Below, piece by piece: positions 53,138-61,343 of a stretch of 64,000 nucleotides of DNA (position 1 is its first letter; each line of letters starts with the position of its first letter). Both the position numbers and the translations under genes were made by a program. Source of the stretch: Candidatus Krumholzibacteriota bacterium. GTDB taxonomy: Bacteria; Krumholzibacteriota; Krumholzibacteriia; Krumholzibacteriales; Krumholzibacteriaceae. Location of the stretch: positions 1 through 64,000 of the forward strand of contig JAFGBF010000020.1 in assembly GCA_016933255.1 (NCBI GenBank), in the 5' to 3' direction. Below the pieces are notes generated by a model. The model was not told where the DNA came from. It did no database searches and saw only the letters and a program-made list of their open reading frames with translations.

Positions 53138-54310
53138 ATGGATAAAAGTAAAACGGCAGGATCGAAACTAAAAGAGGGAACGATCCTGTATATAGTGCAT
53201 GAATATCCTCCGATTGTCGGAGGTACAGGCGTGATGGCAAGGAATATTATAGATGAGATCCGCAAAGAAAGAAAAGTCGTTGTGATCACTTCGAGCGAAG
53301 ATCCAAAGGGCAGAAGGGTAGAGATCGAAAACGGTGAATTGATTAAATTAAGGATCCCGTTCAGGAATAAAAGATTTCACTATGCGACCCCCGGTTCTCT
53401 GTTCTTTTTCATATTTTTGGCCGCCTGGCATGGGTGGCGGATCGGAAAAGACAGGCCCCTTGCTGCGATCCATGCATTCCATCTTTTTCCATCCGGCCTT
53501 GTCGCCGTTGTGCTTGCTCGCCTGCTCAGAGTACCCTCGTTCGTCACTGCCATCGGTGCCGAGGTGTATGACCCCGCGCGCAGGAAAGATATCCATAAAA
53601 AAGGCTATTACAAAAAAATGATAGCGTATGTCGTTCGAAAAAGCAGCCGGCTTTCTGCGATATCGAGTGATATTGCTGAAAGGGTGAGGGGGTATTGTGA
53701 AAGAGACGATATAGAGATCCTTCCTCCCTGCATTTCGAGAAGTGCGGGTCAAACGCCGAGAATTGAGCATGACGATTTTGTGATCTGTTCGATCTCCAGG
53801 CTCGCCCCGAGAAAAGGACTTGAACTGACAGTAAAAGCTATAGCGAGATTGAAGGGCCTGCCGTTGAGATATATTATGATAGGGGACGGGAGTGAGCGGG
53901 ATATTCTGATCGATCTCGCCCGATCGCTGGAGATAGAAAAGAAAGTCGATATACGAGGATTTGTCGGTGATGACGAGAAATTCAGGTTACTTTCCGAAAG
54001 CGACCTGTTCGTGCTCCCATCGCATCATGAGGGGTTCGGGATCTGTTACATCGAAGCGATGTCGGCGGGGCTTCCCGTAATAGCCAACAGTACCGGGGGA
54101 CAGACCGATTTTATCGAGAACGGAGTGAATGGTATTCTTCTGGACCGGTTGGATGAGGCCGAACTTTCCGAAGCGATCGAACGGTTTTACCGCGACCCGC
54201 TTCTTCGGGAAAGAATGGGGTCGGCTAATATCGAAAAATCCGGGAGCTATCTCTGCTCGAATCTCAAAGAAAAATATCTTGTCCATTACGATTCTGCGTC
54301 TGATTTATGA
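53138..54310 (+). CDS. GT4-type glycosyltransferase
   Basis: 390 aa GT-B fold. N-terminal LYIVHEYPPIVGGTGVMARN. C-terminal motifs are SRLAPRKGLELTVKA, YIMIGDGSER, and LFVLPSHHEGFGICYIEAMSAGLPVIAN with the retaining EX7E Glu pair (EGFGICYIE). It transfers an activated sugar in the cytoplasm onto a glycan or glycolipid. It is co-directional with the UPF0104 gene 35 nt upstream and convergent with the WecE-type gene. Confidence 0.9.
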   Translation: MDKSKTAGSKLKEGTILYIVHEYPPIVGGTGVMARNIIDEIRKERKVVVITSSEDPKGRRVEIENGELIKLRIPFRNKRFHYATPGSLFFFIFLAAWHGWRIGKDRPLAAIHAFHLFPSGLVAVVLARLLRVPSFVTAIGAEVYDPARRKDIHKKGYYKKMIAYVVRKSSRLSAISSDIAERVRGYCERDDIEILPPCISRSAGQTPRIEHDDFVICSISRLAPRKGLELTVKAIARLKGLPLRYIMIGDGSERDILIDLARSLEIEKKVDIRGFVGDDEKFRLLSESDLFVLPSHHEGFGICYIEAMSAGLPVIANSTGGQTDFIENGVNGILLDRLDEAELSEAIERFYRDPLLRERMGSANIEKSGSYLCSNLKEKYLVHYDSASDL

Positions 54311-54389
54311 GAGGCGCGTCCCTGGAAAGATACTTACAGCATCTTGACGACATATCCTGACATCGGCTGGATCTGCCGGTTGAACGGAT

Positions 54390-55535
54390 CTACCACGAAC
54401 TGCTTGCCTTGATTATTTCTCCACAGATCTCGGACTGCATCTCCGGAGTCAGTTCGTTATAGAACGGCAACCTCAGCAATCTTTCGCTGATATCTTCGGT
54501 CACCGGGATGTCGCCTTCCCCGTAGCCGAAACCCCGGCCCATAGGGGAGATGTGCAGCGGCAGGTAATGGAAAACACTCCAGATGCTCTTGTTTTTCAGA
54601 TGCTCGATCATCGCCTGACGCTTCTCCATCGACGGCAGAAGCATATAGAACATGTGGTAGGACTGGCCGCAGCTGTCCGGTACTATCGGGAGACGTACAT
54701 CAGCCGCCTCCGCCCAATCCCTGAGGTTCTTGTCGTAGTAATCGAAGATCCTCTTTCGTATCCCCAGGATCTTCTCCCTTTCCTCAAGCTGGGCGTAGAG
54801 GTACGCTGCCAGCAGATCCGAAAGCAGATAACTCGATCCGAGATCGACCCACGTATATTTGTCTACCTGTCCCCTGAAAAAGCGGCTTCGGTCGGTGCCC
54901 TTTTCTCTCACTATCTCTGCCCGTTCGATAAATTTGGGATCGTTTATCAGAAGGGCTCCGCCCTCGCCGCAGATGAAATTTTTTGTCTCGTGGAAGCTCA
55001 GTGTCGCCATAGTACCGAAGGTGCCAAGCCACTTTCCGTTCTTGCTGCCGAAAAGCCCATGCGCGTTGTCCTCGACGACATGCACTCCATGCCTTTTTGC
55101 TATCTCGCAGATCTGCTGCATCTCGCAGCCGACACCTGCGTAGTGCACCGGCACGACAGCTTTTGTTTTCGGAGATATCAGATCCTCCAGGAGGGTCTCA
55201 TCCATATTGAGGGTATCAGGCCTGATATCGATGAATACCGGATGGGCTCCCCTGAGGATGAAGGCGTTGACAGTCGTCACAAAAGTGAATGACGGGACGA
55301 TCACTTCGTCTCCGGGCCTGATGTCCAGAAGCAGTGCGGACATCTCCAGCGCGTGGGTGCATGAGGTGGTAAGAAGGGCTTTCGGGATCCCGAGGGATTT
55401 TTCCAGGAGATGCTGACATTTTCTGGTGAATGGACCGTCGCCTGATGCGTGTCCCCCGCGCACTGCCTCGATTATGTATTCGATTTCCTTCCCCGCTATC
55501 GACGGCTTGTTGAATGGTATTTTGTTCTCAGTCAA
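54390..55535 (-). CDS. rffA: WecE/RffA-type nucleotide-sugar 4-aminotransferase
   Basis: 381 aa DegT/DnrJ/EryC1 family. Starting with IPFNKPSIAGKEIEYI and ASGDGPFTRKCQ, it matches dTDP-4-dehydro-6-deoxy-glucose transaminase closely. The PLP Lys185 is in SFHETKNFICGEGGAL and the Asp in VVEDNAHG. It should make a dTDP-4-amino-4,6-dideoxyhexose, usually the galacto isomer. It is the last gene of the operon, overlapping the preceding gene by 4 nt. No rmlA or rmlB is in the window, so dTDP-keto sugar must come from elsewhere. Confidence 0.9.
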   Translation of the reverse strand: MTENKIPFNKPSIAGKEIEYIIEAVRGGHASGDGPFTRKCQHLLEKSLGIPKALLTTSCTHALEMSALLLDIRPGDEVIVPSFTFVTTVNAFILRGAHPVFIDIRPDTLNMDETLLEDLISPKTKAVVPVHYAGVGCEMQQICEIAKRHGVHVVEDNAHGLFGSKNGKWLGTFGTMATLSFHETKNFICGEGGALLINDPKFIERAEIVREKGTDRSRFFRGQVDKYTWVDLGSSYLLSDLLAAYLYAQLEEREKILGIRKRIFDYYDKNLRDWAEAADVRLPIVPDSCGQSYHMFYMLLPSMEKRQAMIEHLKNKSIWSVFHYLPLHISPMGRGFGYGEGDIPVTEDISERLLRLPFYNELTPEMQSEICGEIIKASSSW

Positions 55536-56593
55536 CTCGACCCCCTGTCTAATTTCGATTTCCCTGAAGCCGCGTTATCGGCGAGCAGGATGATCCCTCC
55601 GATAGATATCGCAAGCAGTACGCACGCGAGGCTCAGATAGGACGCGGCCAGGGCTGACTCTACATCGACACCGAACAGGCCGTAGAGAAGGATATTGCCT
55701 CCTTCACGGACTCCCAGGGTGCCGAAAGAAACGGGAAGAATGAATATATAGAAAAGCAGAGTATTGACAAAGATATTCACGATGACAGGAAGCTGAACAT
55801 CCAGCGCTCTATAGAGGATATTGATCCCTATACCTGTGAGGATTCGCATTATGACGGTCATGCTGACGGCCATCAGGACGATTTTCCAGTTAAAGAGAGG
55901 TTTGATCAGCGTAGAGGCGTAGTCTTTTTCTTCGATGCTTTTCCTGTCTCTGCCGCTGATTTTTGACATGATCTTTATTATAGCTGATTCGAGCCTGCGG
56001 TAGACAAAAGAGAGAAGTGCCCGGCCGCGCCCGCGGCCGATAGTGATCAATGCGGCAACACCTAGGAGCACCGCAGTCGAACCTGCCATGAAACATACCC
56101 AAATGATCCTGATGATCCCAGGTTCTGCATTTATCCTGCTGCGTATTATCAGGTAGCATACAAGCAATAGCAGGAGGCTTGCTATAGCGGCATAGATCTT
56201 CTCTCCGATGATCGCCGCTATGTTCCTGTCGTATCCGCCGCCATGTTTCGCCACCTTGTATGTGCGGTATATGTCGATCCCGACCCCGCCGGGCACGAAA
56301 TATCCCACAAACAGCCCTATCCACATATATTTGAGAAGTGACAGGTACGGGACCCCGATCCCGTATAATCCCTTAAGGATGATCTTCCATCTCAGCGATC
56401 CGATCAATAGTTGAGAGAAAACGGCAAGGACCACAACGCCGATAAGATAGATGAAATTGACTTCCCTGAAGTTGCCCGCCAGCTTGCCGAGATCTACTCT
56501 CCTGAAAATAACGGTCAACAGGATAATCGGCAGAACGAACCTGATGATATGTTTGGCTGTTTTGAACGATGCATTCGCTCTTAAATCGCTCAT
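55532..56593 (-). CDS. UPF0104-type membrane protein in glycan operon
   Basis: 353 aa, about eight helices. PF03706 cues: GLFVGYFVPGGVGIDIYRTYKVAKHGG (quoted in part), IAAIIGEKIYA and ILPVSFGTLGVREGGNILLYG. It overlaps both neighbours by 4 nt, so it belongs to the operon. It may translocate the modified glycolipid or aid its transfer. Confidence 0.82.
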   Translation of the reverse strand: MSDLRANASFKTAKHIIRFVLPIILLTVIFRRVDLGKLAGNFREVNFIYLIGVVVLAVFSQLLIGSLRWKIILKGLYGIGVPYLSLLKYMWIGLFVGYFVPGGVGIDIYRTYKVAKHGGGYDRNIAAIIGEKIYAAIASLLLLLVCYLIIRSRINAEPGIIRIIWVCFMAGSTAVLLGVAALITIGRGRGRALLSFVYRRLESAIIKIMSKISGRDRKSIEEKDYASTLIKPLFNWKIVLMAVSMTVIMRILTGIGINILYRALDVQLPVIVNIFVNTLLFYIFILPVSFGTLGVREGGNILLYGLFGVDVESALAASYLSLACVLLAISIGGIILLADNAASGKSKLDRGSS

Positions 56594-57489
56594 CGATCCG
56601 ACAATTTCCTCTCGATCAGCATGGCCCGCCGTATTATCTGCTGTGCTGCCAGCACCATCGGCGGACCTACGAATCTTCCGTTCATGATTACTACGCCCTT
56701 GTCCTGCTTCCCGGCTTCTTCGGCAAGGCGAAGCATCTCCGTCGCCTCATCGACCTCTTCTTTCGTGGGCGTAAAGTGTTTATGGACGATCTCGAGTTCT
56801 TTAGGATGAAGGACCAGCATGCCTTCGAATCCAAGTCTTCTTGCAAGTCTGATGTTTTCTTCGAGATCCTCGAGATCGTGGACGTTTACGTGTACGGTGT
56901 CGATCGGTATTACACCGGAGGCTCTTGCGGCCATCGCGATCATGGCGCGCGGAGTAAAAAGGCTTTGACCTTCCTTGTCATGGATCCCCTCGAGATCGGA
57001 GACAAAATCTTCACAGCCGTAAGCGATCGCCAAGACCCTGCCGGACGCAAGACAGATATCCCGCGCGGCAAGGACTGCGGCAGTCGTCTCGATCAGCGGG
57101 ACTATGCTGAAAGTTCCGACAGGCAGTCCCTTTTCGTACTCGATAGTCTCCAGAAGCTTATCGAAGAAATATATATCCTCGCCTGCCCTGGCTTTCGGAT
57201 ATACAAATCCGTTCACAGCCCCGATTGCAAGAGTAGATACATCTTTGAGCAGGTGTCCGCTTTCCCTGTCGTTGATCCTGCAGAATACCTCGAAGCGGTC
57301 GAAGATGCCTGTCTCAAGCTTTTGTCTTATCAGATCCCTGGCCACCTGCTTGTTTGAAGCAGGAACCACAGAGTCCTCGATATCGAATATCAATGCGTCT
57401 GCTTCAGATTCGGCAGATTTTGACATGAGACGTTCATTGTGCCCCGGCACGAACATCATGCTCCTGAGAATAAGGTCGCTCCTACGCAT
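56590..57489 (-). CDS. CitE-like (HpcH/HpaI) acyl-CoA lyase
   Basis: 299 aa TIM barrel. MMFVPGHNERLMSKSAESEA, LIFDIEDSVVPASNK, PLIETTAAVLAARDI, AIAYGCEDFVSDL and LHPKELEIVH are CitE/malyl-CoA lyase family cues with Arg, Glu and Asp metal-site residues retained. Members cleave or form beta-hydroxyacyl-CoA esters such as malyl-CoA. It overlaps MaoC by 8 nt and the UPF0104 gene by 4 nt, an unusual place for a lyase. Its likely role is to make an acyl-CoA for sugar acylation. Confidence 0.85.
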   Translation of the reverse strand: MRRSDLILRSMMFVPGHNERLMSKSAESEADALIFDIEDSVVPASNKQVARDLIRQKLETGIFDRFEVFCRINDRESGHLLKDVSTLAIGAVNGFVYPKARAGEDIYFFDKLLETIEYEKGLPVGTFSIVPLIETTAAVLAARDICLASGRVLAIAYGCEDFVSDLEGIHDKEGQSLFTPRAMIAMAARASGVIPIDTVHVNVHDLEDLEENIRLARRLGFEGMLVLHPKELEIVHKHFTPTKEEVDEATEMLRLAEEAGKQDKGVVIMNGRFVGPPMVLAAQQIIRRAMLIERKLSDR

Positions 57490-57949
57490 TTGTCCGGCTC
57501 CTTTTCGGTACCAGTATGTGCCGCCTTAGCGACAGCACTTTGCCGTCGTCCTGGTTGAAAGCCTCTGTCTCGACATAGATTATTCCCCTGTCCGGCTTGC
57601 CGGCGGATTCCCTGACCTCAAGAATCCCGGTCTGCGCGCAGAGTGTGTCGCCTATGAATACGGGGCCGTCATGGGTCACCTTTTCATAGTCGAGGTTTGC
57701 AATGGCGCGGCCGCTTATATCCGCCACGCTCATTCCAACGACAAGGCTCAAAACATATGTTCCGACTACCAGTATTTTCCCGTGGTGCTGCGTCTTGCAG
57801 TATTCGGTGTCGAGGTGGACGGGGTGGTGATTCATCGTGAGCAGGCAGAACAGGTTGTTGTCGCTCTCGGTCACTGTCTTGCATGGCCAGTGCTTTATCA
57901 CTTCGCCTTCTTTGAAATCCTCGAAATATCTGCCGAAGCGTTCGTCCAA
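57482..57949 (-). CDS. MaoC-type hydratase (hot-dog fold)
   Basis: 155 aa. YFEDFKEGEVIKHWPCKTVT, the hydratase segment LTMNHHPVHLD and KVTHDGPVFIGDTLCAQTGI are MaoC cues. The His in the hydratase segment fits the catalytic pair. Such enzymes hydrate enoyl-CoA, including mesaconyl-CoA. Overlap with the CitE gene suggests the pair acts in one step sequence. It lies 73 nt after the NeuD-type gene. Confidence 0.85.
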   Translation of the reverse strand: MDERFGRYFEDFKEGEVIKHWPCKTVTESDNNLFCLLTMNHHPVHLDTEYCKTQHHGKILVVGTYVLSLVVGMSVADISGRAIANLDYEKVTHDGPVFIGDTLCAQTGILEVRESAGKPDRGIIYVETEAFNQDDGKVLSLRRHILVPKRSRTNA

Positions 57950-58022
57950 TTTTCCTTACCCTCCTTAGGTTTCATCGATGCTGTCCGAACGACCGTTAAG
58001 AACGGGTGCCGCCGGACAGGCG

Positions 58023-58694
58023 CTATTCCATATATTTTTGGACTGTACCTATCTGTTTTGCCGGATTCCCGACAGCAATCCCGAAATCCTCCACATCGTT
58101 GAGCACGACCGATCCCATACCGACTATAGCATACTCCCCGATCGTGACATCCTCTCTGATGCTTGAATTAAGGCCTATATGAGCTCCGGTGCTTACTGCT
58201 ACCCTGGCTCCGACGACAGAGTGGGCGGCGATCGTAGAGTAGTCGCCGATCTCGCAGTCGTGGCCAAGCAGGGATGAACTGTATACATGCACGAAGTTTC
58301 CGATCGTCGGCGCAAAAGATGTGACGGCATGGGCGCAGATCACTACACCATGCCCGATTTTTGTCTCGGGATTGATGAAAGCAGCAGGATGGACCGCTGT
58401 CGCGTTAGCTTCAAGCGGGATCCCGAGTTTCTGGAATTTGTCGACCCGCTCAAACTTGTTTTTCGAATTAAAGTGGAAAGCGTAATGGAGATAATATCCC
58501 TTTTCGACGAAATCAGCGACCTCGTCGCTCGTGCCCAGGACCTTGTACTTTCCAAAGAGCTCGCCCGGTTTGACGATATCGTTGAGGTAGCCCTCTATGA
58601 TCCACTCGCCGCTGACCTCGTTGGCATCCTCGAACACCGAAGCGGCAATCTGGCCGCTCCCTTTTCCACCTGCAATCACGAGGCGTTTCTTCAT
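58023..58694 (-). CDS. NeuD/PglD-type sugar acyltransferase
   Basis: 223 aa. Rossmann-like N-terminal half (VIAGGKGSGQIAASVFE, YLNDIVKPGELFGKYKVLG) and a left-handed beta-helix of hexapeptides (IGHGVVICAHAVTSF, IGNFVHVYSSSLLGHDCEIG, IGEYAIVGMGSVVLND). The His in LLGHDCEIGDYSTIA fits the catalytic base. PglD-type enzymes N-acylate UDP- or dTDP-4-amino sugars. ATG 58694 has GAGGA upstream; a longer start overlaps the GT2 gene. It overlaps that gene's stop by 4 nt. Confidence 0.88.
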   Translation of the reverse strand: MKKRLVIAGGKGSGQIAASVFEDANEVSGEWIIEGYLNDIVKPGELFGKYKVLGTSDEVADFVEKGYYLHYAFHFNSKNKFERVDKFQKLGIPLEANATAVHPAAFINPETKIGHGVVICAHAVTSFAPTIGNFVHVYSSSLLGHDCEIGDYSTIAAHSVVGARVAVSTGAHIGLNSSIREDVTIGEYAIVGMGSVVLNDVEDFGIAVGNPAKQIGTVQKYME

Positions 58695-59623
58695 TTCAGT
58701 ATCCTCTTTATCGAAAACTGCTTTTCGTTTGTGACCTCCCTGAGAAAACGCGATAGATATTCCCCAAGGAAGAAAAAGATTATCAATATCAGTGCGTTGT
58801 AGAATGATATCAGGACCATGATGGACGTCCAACCCGGCAGTATGCCTCCGATGACAAGCTTTCTTATTATGATGACGATCCCGATTATTAACGATACGAA
58901 TGAAACGGTGAGGCCCGCAAAGCCTGCGTATCTCAATGGAAGGGAAGAGTAGTTGATAAGAAGGTTGAACGCAAGTTTGACGAGTTTTTTCAGAGTGTAC
59001 CCGGAGCTGCCGGTTTTCCTGGGATGATGCTGGATATCGAGGTTCGTTATCGAAGTCGTAGTCGAAAGCAGCATGCCCGAGATGTATGGGAAGGGTGTCT
59101 TCATACCCTTGATCTCATCTATGATCTCCTTTCTTATTATCCTGAAGCTTGAAAACCTGAGATCATCCTGGACATTGAAGATCTTTTGGCAGAGCTTCCT
59201 GATCATATAGCTGCCCAGATTCTTATAGGGTCTGTCTTCTTTCCTGACAGGCGCTCCGAATACCGCGTCGAAGCCTTCTTCGATCTTTGAATAGAGTTTT
59301 TCAATCTCCTCTGGCGGATTCTGAAGATCATCGTCGAGCGTGATCACGTGCCGGCCGCTGCAATGGTTGAATCCGCACATCAGGGCGTTCTGCTGGCCGA
59401 AATTCCGGAAAAGGTCGATCACAATGACATTATCTTTTTTGTCGTAGAGCTCCTGCAAAACGGTGAGGCTTTTGTCCTGGCTGCAGTCGTTGATATATAT
59501 GACCTCGTACGTTTTCCCCATCTTGGAAAAAACAGCTTCAAGCCTCTCATGAAGCTCGACAAGCGTTTTTTCACTGTTGTAAACGGGTACGACTACCGAG
59601 AGATCCAAGGACTCATTATTCAC
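58691..59623 (-). CDS. DPM1/ArnC-type GT2 glycosyltransferase with two C-terminal helices
   Basis: 310 aa. The GT2 domain has VVVPVYNSEKTL, INDCSQDKS, DLFRNFGQQNALMCG and the DXD-like LDDDLQNPPEEI. Two C-terminal helices (YAGFAGLTVSFVSLIIGIVI and the next) match ArnC/GtrB, which load a sugar onto undecaprenyl phosphate. It is the first gene of the operon. Confidence 0.9.
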   Translation of the reverse strand: MNNESLDLSVVVPVYNSEKTLVELHERLEAVFSKMGKTYEVIYINDCSQDKSLTVLQELYDKKDNVIVIDLFRNFGQQNALMCGFNHCSGRHVITLDDDLQNPPEEIEKLYSKIEEGFDAVFGAPVRKEDRPYKNLGSYMIRKLCQKIFNVQDDLRFSSFRIIRKEIIDEIKGMKTPFPYISGMLLSTTTSITNLDIQHHPRKTGSSGYTLKKLVKLAFNLLINYSSLPLRYAGFAGLTVSFVSLIIGIVIIIRKLVIGGILPGWTSIMVLISFYNALILIIFFFLGEYLSRFLREVTNEKQFSIKRILK

Positions 59624-59639
59624 AAAAAACCCTGTTTCC

Positions 59640-59668
59640 TTGACATGTAAATCTTACTTCAGTTATAA
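59640..59668 (+). promoter_or_regulatory. promoter reading toward the 59837 gene
   Basis: TTGACA (59640-59645), 17 nt, TTATAA (59663-59668), about 170 nt before the start. A minus-strand candidate (TTGGGA, 16 nt, TATAAC) overlaps it. A GTGTA..TACAC dyad lies at 59737-59761. Confidence 0.45.
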
Positions 59669-59836
59669 CCCGTCCTGCCTTTTTCCCAAATTCCTCAAGA
59701 TGCTGTAATTGGCAGGCTTATATTTGGTTAAAACCCATCGTAGTGTATAAGCTTACACGATAGGTGTTTTATTTGCAATAAAATCCTCAATTACTGCAGA
59801 AGGTCGAAGTTTTCCTCTGGTTCGGCCTATTAAGTA

Positions 59837-61324
59837 ATGAAAACTGATTTTGGATATGTTAAAATTTCTCAGGTTCAAGAATCGATAAGGATCAGAGCAA
59901 AAGGCAGTCAACGGATTATACTGAAAATGCTGATAAATACAGATCCGCGTACGTCATTTTTTCAAAGAGCAGCCCCTGTTCTGCCTTTCTTATGCTGTGT
60001 CGCGGCGTTCCTTCTGACGTTTTTCTCTATAAAAGCCATATGGGTGAGCGGTCCATGGCAGATTGATGGACCAAATCCTGCCGATTGGTCTGCGATCTGG
60101 ATTGCATTGACTGCCTCACTCTGCCTAACAGGTCTATGTCTGTTCTCTATGCGGTCCGGGATCCTTTCACTGCCAGGTGTTTTACAATTCTTTTTTATAA
60201 TCGTATTTTTAGGTGCGGCGGCCAACCTGATATGGCAATTTTCCGATCTGATCGCTTATGGAGACTCAAAACATTTTACCAAATACTTGAGGAACAACCA
60301 GGTGTTTCCAAGATGGTTTCTTGGCACGGCGATCATGACCCGCTTGTATCAGTTCGTATGGACACCCCTGGGTTCGCATCTTCCAGAGACACTTTCTTCA
60401 GGGGATGGATTCATTCGTATCTCAGGCGCTTTGTTGATGGGCGTGTCATCGTTTGTCTTCCTGCGAGTCTATGGAAGCCGACTCGCTCTTCTTGTCCCTC
60501 TTCTTACACCGGTCTGGCTTATGTTCTGCTCTGGCTATAATGAGTATTATCCTTTTATAGCGTTCATATATCTAGGTTTTCTCTTTGTGTTATCAAGTGA
60601 TCTCTCAAAGAGGCCGCCGGTATTTGTGGCGGCGATATCATCGCTTTTATGCATCAGCTACACTGCTTTCGTTCCTGTGGGCATTCTGTTGATAGTATGT
60701 TACGCCTTGTCGACAAGTATAAAAAAGGCTTTGGCGGCGCTTCTATTCACCGGACTTATATGCATCTCTGCGATCATCCTTCTCTGGCCGGAAGCCATAA
60801 CCTCATTCGCTTCCGAATATCGAGATGCTCTTAACCTTGGGGAAAAGAACACGCACTACCTGGCGTACAAGGGCCAGTCAGCAGGAAATGCGACCCCTTT
60901 CTTCAAATTATCGTATGCACTTTCGTTTGAGCATATCCTGCATTTGTGTTTCATGTTCTTTTTCAGCACTGGTGCGGTTCCCGTGTTGCTGCTTGCTTTG
61001 GCATTGACAGGTCATTTCAAGAAAGATCTTCTCGCAGAATTTGCGAGAACAAAGGCAGTGATCTTCCTCGTCTCAGCTCTTCTTTTCCAGCTGTGCTATT
61101 TTCTGTTGCTGATTCCGAAGCTGGGTCCTGTCAAAGATATAGATCTATTTTTCTCCGTCTATCTGACTGTCGGTTTCGCCGCCGGGTTTGCCGGCGACAG
61201 GTTCCTCGATATGATATCTGCCGAGACGCGCGATATCTGGAGGAATTGCGTGGTTGGTTCATGCATAGGAAGCAGTGCTGTTATCCTGGCGCATTTGCTG
61301 TGGTCAGGAATCCTTCCATCCTGA
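59837..61324 (+). CDS. polytopic membrane protein, GT-C-like
   Basis: 495 aa with about ten to twelve helices. The first large loop (FSDLIAYGDSKHFTKYLRNN) resembles GT-C family loops, but I cannot name a family. Other landmarks are CSGYNEYYPFIAFIYLGF and IPKLGPVKDIDLFFSVYL. It precedes the GT39-like gene by 19 nt, forming a two-gene unit. The start is uncertain because no clear ribosome-binding site was seen. Confidence 0.6.
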   Translation: MKTDFGYVKISQVQESIRIRAKGSQRIILKMLINTDPRTSFFQRAAPVLPFLCCVAAFLLTFFSIKAIWVSGPWQIDGPNPADWSAIWIALTASLCLTGLCLFSMRSGILSLPGVLQFFFIIVFLGAAANLIWQFSDLIAYGDSKHFTKYLRNNQVFPRWFLGTAIMTRLYQFVWTPLGSHLPETLSSGDGFIRISGALLMGVSSFVFLRVYGSRLALLVPLLTPVWLMFCSGYNEYYPFIAFIYLGFLFVLSSDLSKRPPVFVAAISSLLCISYTAFVPVGILLIVCYALSTSIKKALAALLFTGLICISAIILLWPEAITSFASEYRDALNLGEKNTHYLAYKGQSAGNATPFFKLSYALSFEHILHLCFMFFFSTGAVPVLLLALALTGHFKKDLLAEFARTKAVIFLVSALLFQLCYFLLLIPKLGPVKDIDLFFSVYLTVGFAAGFAGDRFLDMISAETRDIWRNCVVGSCIGSSAVILAHLLWSGILPS

Positions 61325-61343
61325 AAGTGAGAGAGCAGTTGAA

